Shown: one piece after another, positions 43,571 through 51,852 of the stretch
Position numbering within the stretch: position 1 is the stretch's first letter
Layout: each line of letters begins with the position of its first letter
NCBI RefSeq assembly: GCF_036206005.1
Contig: NZ_CP108143.1
Span: 5,547,501-5,611,500 of the forward strand
DNA from: Streptomyces sp. NBC_00178
Lineage (GTDB): Bacteria; Actinomycetota; Actinomycetes; Streptomycetales; Streptomycetaceae
Length of the DNA: 64,000 bases
Direction of reading: 5' to 3'
Notes under the pieces: generated by a model
The model's input: only the letters and a program-made list of their open reading frames with translations
Told to the model about the DNA's origin: nothing
Database searches by the model: none
Translations under genes and position numbers: made by a program

Positions 43571-44335
43571 GTGTTCGGACGTCGCAAGAACAGTGGTTCC
43601 GCCGAGGACACGGCGGACGAAGCGCGCGAGGCCGAGCAGGTCGCCGACGAGCTCGACGGCTCCGCGAGCGGCGCGCGCCGCACGAACCTTCCGCCCGCAC
43701 CCCGGCCGGACGGGCCGTGGGACATCTCCGAGGTCTCCCAGCCCGGCGAGGGCCGGGTCGACCTGGGCGGCGTCTTCGTGCCCGGCGTCGAGGGCATGGA
43801 GCTGCGCGTGGAGGTCGCCGGTGACGCCATCGTCGCGGCCACCGTCGTGCTGCGCGACAGCGCGATCCAGCTGCAGGCCTTCGCCGCTCCGAAAAAGGAG
43901 GGCATCTGGGGCGAGGTGCGCGACGAGATCGCGTCCGGCATCACCCAGCAGGGCGGGATCATCGACGAGGTCGAGGGCCCGCTGGGCTGGGAACTGCGTG
44001 CCCAGGTGCCCGTGCAGCTCCCGGACGGGAAGAACGGCGTGCAGCTGGTGCGCTTCGTCGGGATCGACGGACCGCGCTGGTTCCTGCGCGGCGTGATCTC
44101 CGGCCAGGGCGCCGTGCAGCCGGAGGCCGCGGGACTGCTGGAGACGATCTTCCGCGACACCGTCGTCGTCCGCGGCGACGGCCCGATGGCCCCCCGCGAC
44201 CCGATCGTCCTCAAGCTCCCCAACGACGCCCAGATGGTGCCCGAGGGTGTGCAGCAGGAGGAGCAGGAGAGCTCCAAGTTCTCCGGCGGGATGGGCAACC
44301 TCCAGCGCGGACCCGAGATCACCGAGGTGCGCTGA
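43571..44335 (+). CDS. DUF3710 protein
   Basis: 254 residues. A charged N-terminal region (FGRRKNSGSAEDTADEAREA) is followed by a compact domain (about 50-215) with GPWDISE, GMELRVEVAG, EVRDEIASGI and RWFLRGVISG, the order typical of DUF3710. The family occurs next to dut across actinobacteria; function unknown. GTG 43571 is chosen because GGGAAGGAC lies just upstream. A strong terminator follows. Confidence 0.9.
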   Translation: MFGRRKNSGSAEDTADEAREAEQVADELDGSASGARRTNLPPAPRPDGPWDISEVSQPGEGRVDLGGVFVPGVEGMELRVEVAGDAIVAATVVLRDSAIQLQAFAAPKKEGIWGEVRDEIASGITQQGGIIDEVEGPLGWELRAQVPVQLPDGKNGVQLVRFVGIDGPRWFLRGVISGQGAVQPEAAGLLETIFRDTVVVRGDGPMAPRDPIVLKLPNDAQMVPEGVQQEEQESSKFSGGMGNLQRGPEITEVR

Positions 44336-44354
44336 CCACGCCGCACGGCACGTC

Positions 44355-44400
44355 GAGGCCGGTGGGCCGCACCCGGGACCGGGTGCGGCCCACCGGCCTC
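44355..44400 (+). terminator. Terminator of the dut operon
   Basis: A 20-bp perfect stem: GAGGCCGGTGGGCCGCACCC (44355-44374) pairs with 44381-44400 across a 6-nt loop and is followed by TTCGTT. Confidence 0.9.
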
Positions 44401-44483
44401 TTCGTTGCCTCTCCGGGGCCCGCACGGACATACTGGCGCTGCCGGAGAGCGGCACACACGGCGGCACACGCACGGGGAGAGCG

Positions 44484-45218
44484 ATGACACGGAGCACCGG
44501 CGCACAGGGCGGAACGACCCTGGCCGACAGCGCCACGGACGGCCCGATGGTGCGGATCGAGGACCTGCACCGCTCGTACGGGACCGGCGCCGCCGCCGTG
44601 CACGCCCTGCGAGGGGTCTCGTTCGAGATACCCCGCGGTGAGCTCGTCGCCCTCAAGGGCCGCTCCGGCTCCGGCAAGACCACCCTGCTCAACCTCGTCG
44701 GCGGTCTCGACACCCCCGACGCAGGCCGGATCACCGTCGCCGGCACCGACCTCTCGGAGCTCGGCGAGGACGGACTGCTGGAACTGCGCAGGGACCGGAT
44801 CGGCTTCATCTTCCAGTCCTTCGGCCTGATCCCCATCCTGACCGCCGCCGAGAACGTCGGCGTACCCATGCGGCTGCGGAAGACGGACCCCGCCGAACGC
44901 GAGGAACGCGTCGCCCTGCTGCTCTCGCTGGTGGGCCTCGGCGACCACGCCCAGCAGCGCCCCGGGGAGCTCTCCGGCGGCCAGCAGCAGCGCGTCGCCA
45001 TCGCGCGCGCCCTCGCCAACCGGCCCGCGCTGCTGATCGCGGACGAACCCACCGGGCAGCTCGACGCGGAGACCGGCCTCGCCGTCATGCAGCTCCTGAG
45101 GGCCGTGGTCCGCAGCGAGGGCGTCACCGTGCTCGTGGCCACCCACGACCCCCAGCTGCTCGGATTCGCCGACCGGGTCCTGGAGCTCAGCGACGGGCAC
45201 ATCGTCGAGCACGCGTGA
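44484..45218 (+). CDS. ABC transporter ATP-binding protein (LolD/MacB type), no permease nearby
   Basis: A 244-residue ATPase. The Walker A motif GRSGSGKTTLLN, the Q-loop in FIFQSFGLIPILTA, the signature LSGGQQQRVAIARAL, Walker B LLIADEPTGQLD and the H-loop in VATHDP are all intact. The sequence type matches ATPases that work with FtsX-like (MacB/LolC) permeases. No permease gene follows; the next gene is kdpD. It may serve permeases encoded elsewhere. GGGGAGAGCG precedes ATG 44484. Confidence 0.92.
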   Translation: MTRSTGAQGGTTLADSATDGPMVRIEDLHRSYGTGAAAVHALRGVSFEIPRGELVALKGRSGSGKTTLLNLVGGLDTPDAGRITVAGTDLSELGEDGLLELRRDRIGFIFQSFGLIPILTAAENVGVPMRLRKTDPAEREERVALLLSLVGLGDHAQQRPGELSGGQQQRVAIARALANRPALLIADEPTGQLDAETGLAVMQLLRAVVRSEGVTVLVATHDPQLLGFADRVLELSDGHIVEHA

Positions 45219-45386
45219 CCCCGGGCGAGACCGCGCCGTCCGCCGCAGGTCACGGGCCCCGCATCAGAATCCCGTCAATACGGACCCCGCCCACGGGGTC
45301 CCGCCCCGTATGCCGGGATTTCTCGGGGTAGCTTCGACAGCGGCTCCCGCATCGGCGGAAGCCGCTGCAGAGAAGACAATGGGGCC

Positions 45387-47930
45387 ATGGCACGCGGCAA
45401 GCTTCGGATCTACCTGGGTGCGGCACCCGGTGTGGGCAAGACCTACGCGATGCTGTCCGAGGCCCACCGGAGGGTGGAGCGGGGAACGGACTGCGTCGTG
45501 GCGTTCGTGGAGCACCACGACCGGCCGCGCACCGAGGTGCTGCTCCACGGACTGGAGCAGATCCGGCGCCGTGACATCGAGCACCGCTCGGCCGTCTTCT
45601 CCGAGATGGACGTGGACGCCGTCCTGGAGCGGGCCCCGGCCGTCGCGCTCGTGGACGAACTCGCCCACACCAACGTGCCCGGCTCCCGCAACGCCAAGCG
45701 CTGGCAGGACGTCGAGGAACTGCTCAAGGCCGGCATCGACGTCGTCTCCACCGTCAACATCCAGCACCTGGAGTCCCTCGGCGACGTCGTCGAGTCGATA
45801 ACCGGTGTGCGCCAGCAGGAGACCATCCCAGACGAGGTCGCCCGCAGGGCCGACCAGATCGAACTCGTCGACATGTCGCCCCAGGCGCTGCGCCGGAGGA
45901 TGGCCCACGGCAACATCTACCAGTCCGACAAGGTCGACGCGGCCCTGTCCAACTACTTCCGGCCCGGCAACCTCACCGCCCTGCGCGAACTGGCGCTCCT
46001 GTGGGTCGCCGACCGGGTCGACGAATACCTCCAGCAGTACCGCGGCGAGCACGACATCAGCGCCCCCTGGCAGGCCCGCGAACGCATCGTCGTCGGACTC
46101 ACCGGCGGCCCCGAGGGGCGCACGCTCATCCGCCGCGCCTCCCGCATGGCCGCCAAGGGCTCGGGCAGCGAGATCCTGGCGGTCTACATCGCGCGCAGCG
46201 ACGGACTCACCTCCGCCTCGCCCAAGGAGCTGGCCGTCCAGCGCACCCTCGTGGAGGACCTGGGCGGCACCTTCCACCACGTCATCGGCGACGACATACC
46301 CACGGCGCTCCTCGCCTTCGCCCGGGGCGTCAACGCCACCCAGATCGTCCTCGGCTCCAGCCGACGCAAGACCTGGCAGTACGTCTACGGCCCCGGAGTG
46401 GGCGCGACCGTCGCCCGCGAGTCCGGCCCCGACCTGGACGTCCACATCGTCACGCACGAGGAGGTCGCCAAGGGCCGCGGACTGCCCATCGCACGCGGCG
46501 CCCGCCTCAGCCGCGCCCGGATCGTCTCGGGCTGGATCGCGGGCGTCGGTGGACCGGCCCTCCTGACCCTGCTGCTGCACGGACTGGAGAACGGACCGGG
46601 GCTCGCCAACGACGTCCTGCTCTTCCTGTTCCTGACGGTCGCCGCCGCACTGCTCGGCGGACTGGCCCCGGCGCTCGCCTCGGCCGCCGCCGGCTCCCTG
46701 CTGCTGAACTACTGGTTCACGCCGCCCACGCACACCCTGACCGTCCAGGACCCCGAGAACTTCGTCGCCATCGTGATCTTCTTCGCGGTGGCGGTCGCGG
46801 TGGCCTCCGTCGTGGACCTGGCCGCACGCCGCACCCACCAGGCCGCCAGACTGCGCGCCGAGTCGGAGATCCTGTCCGCCCTGGCCGGGAGCGTCCTGCG
46901 GGGCGAGACCGCCCTCGACGCCCTGCTCGAACGCGTCCGCGAGACCTTCGCCATGGAATCCGTCGCCCTCCTGGAACGCAGCAGCGACGTCGACCCCTGG
47001 ACCACCGCCGGATCCGTCGGCCCCGCGCCCGTCACCCGGCCCGACGACGCCGACGTCGACATGCCCGTCGGCGACGACATGGCCCTCGCCCTCTCCGGCC
47101 GCGTGCTGCCGGCGGAGGACCGCCGCGTCCTCGGCGCCTTCGCGGCGCAGGCCGCCGTCGTCCTGGACCGGCAGCGGCTGGTCGGCGAGGCGGAGGCCGC
47201 CAGGAGGCTGGCCGAGGGCAACCGCATCAGGACCGCCCTGCTCGCCGCCGTCAGCCACGACCTGCGCACCCCCCTGGCGGCCATCAAGGCCGCCGTGAGC
47301 TCCCTGCGCTCCGACGACGTGGCCTGGTCCGACGCCGACGAGGCGGAGTTCCTGGCGGCCATCGAGGACGGCGCGGACCGCCTGGACCACCTGGTCGGCA
47401 ACCTGCTCGACATGTCCCGTCTCCAGACCGGCACCGTCACCCCGCTCATCCGCGAGATCGACCTCGACGAGGTGGTCCCCATGGCGCTCGGCGGCGTACC
47501 CGAGGGGAGCGTCGACCTGGACATCCCGGAGACGCTGCCCATGGTCGCCGTCGATCCGGGACTGCTGGAGCGGGCCGTCGCCAACATCGTCGAGAACGCC
47601 GTGAAGTACAGCACCGGCCGCGAACGCGTCGCCGTCGCCGCCAGTTCCCACGGCGAGCGCGTCGAGCTGCGGGTCGCCGACCGCGGCCGCGGAGTTCCGG
47701 ACGAGGCCAAGGAACGCATCTTCGAACCCTTCCAGCGGTACGGTGACGCTCCCCGCGGCGCCGGGGTGGGTCTCGGTCTCGCGGTCGCCCGCGGCTTCGT
47801 GGAGTCCATGGGCGGCACGCTGGACGCCGAGGACACCCCCGGCGGAGGGCTCACCATGGTCCTCACCCTCACCGCCGCACCGGGCCAGGTGGGCGCCGGC
47901 CCCGCGCCGCCCGCGCGGGTGGTCTCATGA
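45387..47930 (+). CDS. kdpD: Sensor histidine kinase KdpD
   Basis: An 847-residue KdpD. The N-terminal KdpD domain (about 1-215) has the Walker-type GAAPGVGKTYAML and ALVDELAHTNVPGS. A universal-stress-protein-like domain (about 230-360) follows, then four close membrane helices (about 390-480), a GAF-like region and the kinase core with H624 in AAVSHDLRTPLAA, the N box NIVENAVKYS and the G box GAGVGLGLAVARG. KdpD senses low potassium or osmotic stress and activates KdpE. The kdpFABC pump is not in this window, so its target is distant or different. The kdpE gene starts 73 bp downstream. Confidence 0.94.
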   Translation: MARGKLRIYLGAAPGVGKTYAMLSEAHRRVERGTDCVVAFVEHHDRPRTEVLLHGLEQIRRRDIEHRSAVFSEMDVDAVLERAPAVALVDELAHTNVPGSRNAKRWQDVEELLKAGIDVVSTVNIQHLESLGDVVESITGVRQQETIPDEVARRADQIELVDMSPQALRRRMAHGNIYQSDKVDAALSNYFRPGNLTALRELALLWVADRVDEYLQQYRGEHDISAPWQARERIVVGLTGGPEGRTLIRRASRMAAKGSGSEILAVYIARSDGLTSASPKELAVQRTLVEDLGGTFHHVIGDDIPTALLAFARGVNATQIVLGSSRRKTWQYVYGPGVGATVARESGPDLDVHIVTHEEVAKGRGLPIARGARLSRARIVSGWIAGVGGPALLTLLLHGLENGPGLANDVLLFLFLTVAAALLGGLAPALASAAAGSLLLNYWFTPPTHTLTVQDPENFVAIVIFFAVAVAVASVVDLAARRTHQAARLRAESEILSALAGSVLRGETALDALLERVRETFAMESVALLERSSDVDPWTTAGSVGPAPVTRPDDADVDMPVGDDMALALSGRVLPAEDRRVLGAFAAQAAVVLDRQRLVGEAEAARRLAEGNRIRTALLAAVSHDLRTPLAAIKAAVSSLRSDDVAWSDADEAEFLAAIEDGADRLDHLVGNLLDMSRLQTGTVTPLIREIDLDEVVPMALGGVPEGSVDLDIPETLPMVAVDPGLLERAVANIVENAVKYSTGRERVAVAASSHGERVELRVADRGRGVPDEAKERIFEPFQRYGDAPRGAGVGLGLAVARGFVESMGGTLDAEDTPGGGLTMVLTLTAAPGQVGAGPAPPARVVS

Positions 47931-48003
47931 GCCCCGGCACCCCGAACTCCACGGGGCGCGCCGCCCCCACCCCGTACACGTACTCCGGAAAGGCAGGTCA
48001 GCG

Positions 48004-48711
48004 ATGACAAGGGTGCTCGTGGTCGACGACGAGCCGCAGATCGTGCGCGCCCTCGTGATCAACCTCAAGGCACGCAAGTACGAGGTCGACGCGGCGCCGG
48101 ACGGAGCCACCGCCCTGCAGCTCGCCGCGGCCCGTCACCCCGACGTGGTCGTGCTCGACCTCGGGCTGCCGGACATGGACGGCGTAGAGGTCATCAGGGG
48201 ACTCCGCGGCTGGACCAGGGTCCCGATCCTCGTGCTCTCCGCCCGCCACACCTCCGACGAGAAGGTCGAGGCCCTGGACGCGGGGGCCGACGACTACGTC
48301 ACCAAGCCGTTCGGCATGGACGAGCTCCTGGCCCGGCTGCGCGCCGCCGTACGCAGGGCGGAACCGGTCGGTCCGGAGGGCGGCGACGACCTGGTGGTCG
48401 TCGAGACCGAGGGATTCACCGTCGACCTGGCGGCGAAGAAGGTCCACCGCGAGGGCCGGGACGTGCGGCTCACCCCCACGGAATGGCACCTGCTGGAGGT
48501 CCTCGTGCGCAACGCGGGGCGCCTCGTCAGCCAGAAGCAGCTGCTCCAGGAGGTCTGGGGGCCGTCGTACGGCACCGAGACCAACTACCTCCGCGTCTAC
48601 ATGGCGCAGCTGCGCCGCAAGCTGGAGGCGGACCCCTCGCACCCCAGACATTTCGTGACGGAACCGGGCATGGGCTACCGCTTCGAGCGCGGCCGGTCCG
48701 TACCGGAGTAG
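48004..48711 (+). CDS. kdpE: Response regulator KdpE
   Basis: A 235-residue OmpR-family regulator. The receiver domain has VVDDEPQI, phosphoacceptor D52 in VVLDLGLPD and the conserved Lys in VTKPF. The winged-helix domain ends with LRRKLEADPSHPRH and MGYRF, close to KdpE proteins. It starts at ATG 48004 and forms an operon with kdpD. Candidate targets in this window are the KimA-like permease and the RCK genes 2-4 kb downstream (inference). Confidence 0.93.
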   Translation: MTRVLVVDDEPQIVRALVINLKARKYEVDAAPDGATALQLAAARHPDVVVLDLGLPDMDGVEVIRGLRGWTRVPILVLSARHTSDEKVEALDAGADDYVTKPFGMDELLARLRAAVRRAEPVGPEGGDDLVVVETEGFTVDLAAKKVHREGRDVRLTPTEWHLLEVLVRNAGRLVSQKQLLQEVWGPSYGTETNYLRVYMAQLRRKLEADPSHPRHFVTEPGMGYRFERGRSVPE

Positions 48712-48879
48712 CGGTTCCCGGACGTACGGGTAGGCGAGGCTCCGCACGGCCGGCCTGCCCCCGGGGAGAGCGGGCGATGCCACTCACGGGTGTCGTTCTC
48801 CGTCGCGCACGCGTTCACTCGTACGGGTGAGGCCACCGCGGCCCGGCCGCCACCACGGCAGACCGGTACCCTTCGGGGT

Positions 48880-49296
48880 ATGAGCGCTGTTCCCCGATTC
48901 GAGAAGCACGGCAGGACGGAAAAGCCGTCCGGCCGCTTCCGACGCATGCTCGACCGGCTGTCCAGCTCCCAGGAGGACCTCGAGTGCGAGGAACTCCGGG
49001 AGGACTCGCACGCCTCGGGCTGCACGCGCATCTCCGACTGCTCGGACCGCCAGATCGTCAAGGTGACTGGTACCTTGCGGACGGTCACCCTGCGTCCGCG
49101 GGCCGGAGTGCCCGCCCTGGAGGCGGAGCTCTTCGACGGGACCGCACCGCTCGACGTGGTCTGGCTCGGCCGGCGTTCCATCGTCGGCATCGAGCCGGGC
49201 CGCAGGCTCATCGCGTCGGGTCGCGTGGCCATGAGCCACGGACGCCGGGTGCTGTTCAACCCCAAATACGAACTCCGACCGCTCGGCAAGGAGTAG
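48880..49296 (+). CDS. OB-fold nucleic-acid-binding domain protein
   Basis: 138 residues. A basic N-terminus and acidic segment (SSSQEDLECEELRED) are followed by an OB-fold with DRQIVKVTGTLRTVTLRP, LFDGTAPLDVVWLGRR and IVGIEPGRRLIASGRV, the classic OB strand order of the RecG-like/DUF OB family. The nearest known context is the same actinobacterial block beside DUF3159. The ATG at 48880 has only GGGG before it. It probably binds RNA or single-stranded DNA; its partner is unknown. Confidence 0.88.
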   Translation: MSAVPRFEKHGRTEKPSGRFRRMLDRLSSSQEDLECEELREDSHASGCTRISDCSDRQIVKVTGTLRTVTLRPRAGVPALEAELFDGTAPLDVVWLGRRSIVGIEPGRRLIASGRVAMSHGRRVLFNPKYELRPLGKE

Positions 49297-49299
49297 CCG

Positions 49300-50076
49300 G
49301 TGACGTCTCTCGACAAGCCGACGTCCGACACGGACCAGCCCCACCGCACCGACCAGCAGGACGCCGACGCGAAGGCGGTCACGGAAGCCGCGCTCTTCGA
49401 GGCGTTCGGCGGCGTCCGCGGCATGGTGGAGACAGTCCTGCCCGGGCTGCTCTTCGTCACGATCTTCACCATCAACAAGGACCTCAAGGCGTCCGCGATC
49501 GCCGCACTGGCGGTCTCCCTGGTCCTCGTCGTCGTACGCCTGGTCCGTCGGGACACCGTCAAGCACGCCTTCAGCGGCGTCTTCGGTGTCGCCTTCGGTG
49601 TCGTGTTCGCGATGATGACGGGCAACGCCAAGGACTTCTACCTCCCCGGCATGATCTACACGCTCGGGCTGGCCCTCGCCTACCTCGTCACGTCCGTCGC
49701 GGGGGTGCCGCTGATCGGACTGATCCTGGGCCCGGTCTTCAAGGAGAACCTCTCCTGGCGCACCCGGAACCCGGGCCGCAAGAAGGCGTACACCAAGGCC
49801 AGTTACGCCTGGGGGCTCATCCTCCTCGCCAAGTGCGCGATCCTCTTCCCGCTCTACTGGTGGGCCGACACCACCGAGCTCGGCTGGGTGCTCGTCGCGC
49901 TGAAGATCCCGCCGTTCCTGCTCGCCGTCTATCTGACGTGGGTGTTCCTCGCCAAGGCGCCGCCGCCCATCGACGTGTTCGCCGAGATGGAGGCGGAGGA
50001 GCAGGCCGAGAAGGACCGCAAGGCCGCCGCCGCACAGACCTCCCAGGCCTCGGAGGCCCGCAACTCCGAGTACTGA
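49300..50076 (+). CDS. DUF3159 membrane protein
   Basis: 258 residues. After a polar N-terminus (1-35) come six to seven hydrophobic helices, with EAFGGVRGMVETVLPGLLFV at the start and LSWRTRNPGRKKAYTKASYAW between helices, both typical of DUF3159. A charged cytoplasmic tail ends the protein. The gene starts with GTG 49300, 3 bp after the OB-fold gene stop, so the two are co-transcribed. The family is actinobacterial and uncharacterised; membrane transport is plausible. Confidence 0.9.
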   Translation: MTSLDKPTSDTDQPHRTDQQDADAKAVTEAALFEAFGGVRGMVETVLPGLLFVTIFTINKDLKASAIAALAVSLVLVVVRLVRRDTVKHAFSGVFGVAFGVVFAMMTGNAKDFYLPGMIYTLGLALAYLVTSVAGVPLIGLILGPVFKENLSWRTRNPGRKKAYTKASYAWGLILLAKCAILFPLYWWADTTELGWVLVALKIPPFLLAVYLTWVFLAKAPPPIDVFAEMEAEEQAEKDRKAAAAQTSQASEARNSEY

Positions 50077-50091
50077 CGGGCGCGCCCGCTC

Positions 50092-50140
50092 ACATGCGTG
50101 GGGCCCCGGACCGCGTCACGGTCCGGGGCCCCACGCATGT
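50092..50140. terminator. 21-bp perfect hairpin, bidirectional terminator
   Basis: The arm at 50092-50112 (beginning ACATGCGTGGGGCC) pairs perfectly with 50120-50140 across the loop GCGTCAC. It separates the DUF3159 gene from the convergent RCK pair. Confidence 0.92.
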
Positions 50141-50160
50141 GCCGCCGCTGTCCTCGTGCC

Positions 50161-50838
50161 TCAGTCCTCGTCGGGATCGCGGCGGACCGACAGCAGGTCC
50201 TCCAGCTGCTCCTCGCGCGCCTGCGCCGCCACGAACAGGAGCTCGTCGCCGGCCTCCAGGGTCTCCTCGGGGCTCGGCGTCAGCACGCGGGTACCCCGGA
50301 TGATCGTGACAAGCGAGGTGTCCTGGGGCCAGTCGACGTCCCCGACCCTGGTGCCGGCCAGGGCCGACTCCGGGGGCAGGGTCAGCTCGACCAGGTTGGC
50401 GTCGCCGTGGCTGAAGCGCAGCAGCCGCACCAGATCACCGACGCTCACCGCCTCCTCGACCAGCGCCGACATCAGACGCGGCGTGGAGACCGCGACGTCG
50501 ACGCCCCAGGACTCGTTGAACAGCCACTCGTTCTTCGGGTTGTTCACCCGGGCGACGACCCTCGGGACGCCGTACTCGGTCTTCGCGAGCAGGGACACGA
50601 CCAGGTTGACCTTGTCGTCGCCCGTCGCCGCGATCACGACGTTGCACCGCTGGAGCGCCGCCTCGTCGAGGGACGTGATCTCACAGGCGTCCGCGAGCAG
50701 CCACTCGGCCATCGGGACCCGCTCGACCGAGATGGCGGTGGGCGCCTTGTCGATCAGCAGTACCTCGTGGCCGTTCTCCAGGAGCTCCGCCGCGATGGAA
50801 CGTCCCACCGCGCCGGCCCCGGCAATCGACACGCGCAT
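50161..50838 (-). CDS. TrkA-family potassium regulatory protein (RCK), second copy (CeoC-like)
   Basis: A 225-residue RCK protein. The Rossmann NAD-binding domain has the motif GAGAVGRSIAAELL with DKAP at the end of beta-2, and VIAATGDDKVN. The C-terminal TrkA_C domain (about 140-220) includes GDELLFVAA. RCK subunits gate potassium transporters in response to nucleotides. It overlaps the upstream RCK gene by one base. The pair matches the ceoB-ceoC pair of mycobacteria, divergent from an APC permease in the same way. Confidence 0.92.
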   Translation of the reverse strand: MRVSIAGAGAVGRSIAAELLENGHEVLLIDKAPTAISVERVPMAEWLLADACEITSLDEAALQRCNVVIAATGDDKVNLVVSLLAKTEYGVPRVVARVNNPKNEWLFNESWGVDVAVSTPRLMSALVEEAVSVGDLVRLLRFSHGDANLVELTLPPESALAGTRVGDVDWPQDTSLVTIIRGTRVLTPSPEETLEAGDELLFVAAQAREEQLEDLLSVRRDPDED

Positions 50839-51506
50839 CAGTGACCGCCCTCCTCGGGACCCTCGGCGAAGGCCTCCTCGACCTTCGCGATCTCGTCCGT
50901 ACGCATCATCACGTGGACGAGGTCGCCCTCCTGCAGAACGGTCTGCGACGACGGCAGTATGGCCTCGCCCAGCCGGGTGAGGAACGCGACGCGGACGCCC
51001 GTCTCCTCCTGCAGCGTGCTGATCTTGTGACCGATCCACGACTGCGTCGTGTGCACCTCCGCGAGCTGCACACCACCGCTCGGGTCGCGCCACAGCGGCT
51101 CCGCTCCCGACGGCAGAAGCCGCCGCAGCATCTGGTCGGCCGTCCAGCGGACCGTCGCGACCGTGGGGATGCCCAGCCGCTGGTAGACCTCGGCGCGCTT
51201 CGGGTCGTAGATGCGCGCGGCGACGTTCTCGATGCCGAACATCTCGCGCGCCACACGGGCCGCGATGATGTTGGAGTTGTCGCCGCTGCTGACCGCGGCG
51301 AACGCCCCGGCCTCCTCGATACCCGCCTCGCGAAGGGTGTCCTGGTCGAAGCCGACGCCGCTGACCCGCCGGCCGCCGAACCCCGCACCGAGACGGCGGA
51401 ACGCCGTGGGGTCCTGGTCGATCACCGCGACCGTGTGCCCCTGCTGCTCCAGGGTCTGCGCGAGAGCGGCTCCGACACGCCCGCAGCCCATGATGACGAT
51501 GTGCAC
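50838..51506 (-). CDS. TrkA-family potassium regulatory protein (RCK), first copy (CeoB-like)
   Basis: A 222-residue RCK protein with IMGCGRVGAALAQTL as NAD-binding motif, DQDP closing beta-2, and a TrkA_C domain (about 145-215; LQEGDLVHVMMR). It starts at GTG 51506. No membrane subunit of the TrkH/KtrB type is adjacent; the divergent APC/KimA-like permease is the likeliest partner (inference). A 16-bp palindrome lies 23 bp upstream of the start and may be an operator. Confidence 0.92.
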   Translation of the reverse strand: MHIVIMGCGRVGAALAQTLEQQGHTVAVIDQDPTAFRRLGAGFGGRRVSGVGFDQDTLREAGIEEAGAFAAVSSGDNSNIIAARVAREMFGIENVAARIYDPKRAEVYQRLGIPTVATVRWTADQMLRRLLPSGAEPLWRDPSGGVQLAEVHTTQSWIGHKISTLQEETGVRVAFLTRLGEAILPSSQTVLQEGDLVHVMMRTDEIAKVEEAFAEGPEEGGH

Positions 51507-51852
51507 CTTGCGCCTACCTCGCCGTCCTGGTCATCCGGATGACCTGCGAAAACACCCTGCTCACACTTCTCTCTCAGCTTGCGGGGGCAAACAACGGGGC
51601 AACCACCTTCGGCGTCGCCCGTGCACGAGCTTATGCGGCGCGGTCCCCACCGCCTCATCCGAGTGTGCGTATCCCGGAGTCCGATCGGCGAAGGGAGGCC
51701 GTGACGGGGGCGCACCACCGGTCTCCGGCGCAAGGATTCCGTTAAGGATTCCATGGACTTTTCCGGTGAGGGCGGCTAATCATGAAGGTTTTCGGGGCAT
51801 CGAGGGGGTGGTGCTTCGGCGGCGTGTCTCGCCAGCGCTTACGATCCTCAGC
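51507..51852. promoter_or_regulatory. Divergent promoter region of the RCK pair and the KimA-like permease
   Basis: GGTCATCCGGATGACC at 51529-51544 is a perfect 16-bp palindrome next to the RCK start. AAGGATTCC is directly repeated at about 51730 and 51744, upstream of the permease. I looked for c-di-AMP riboswitch blocks here, as in B. subtilis kimA, and did not find them. No gene is visible. Confidence 0.55.

Noticed and set aside
51507..51852. c-di-AMP riboswitch upstream of the KimA-like gene
   Set aside because: None of the conserved ydaO blocks (GGGGTGAATC, GTCAGCTAACC) occurs here.
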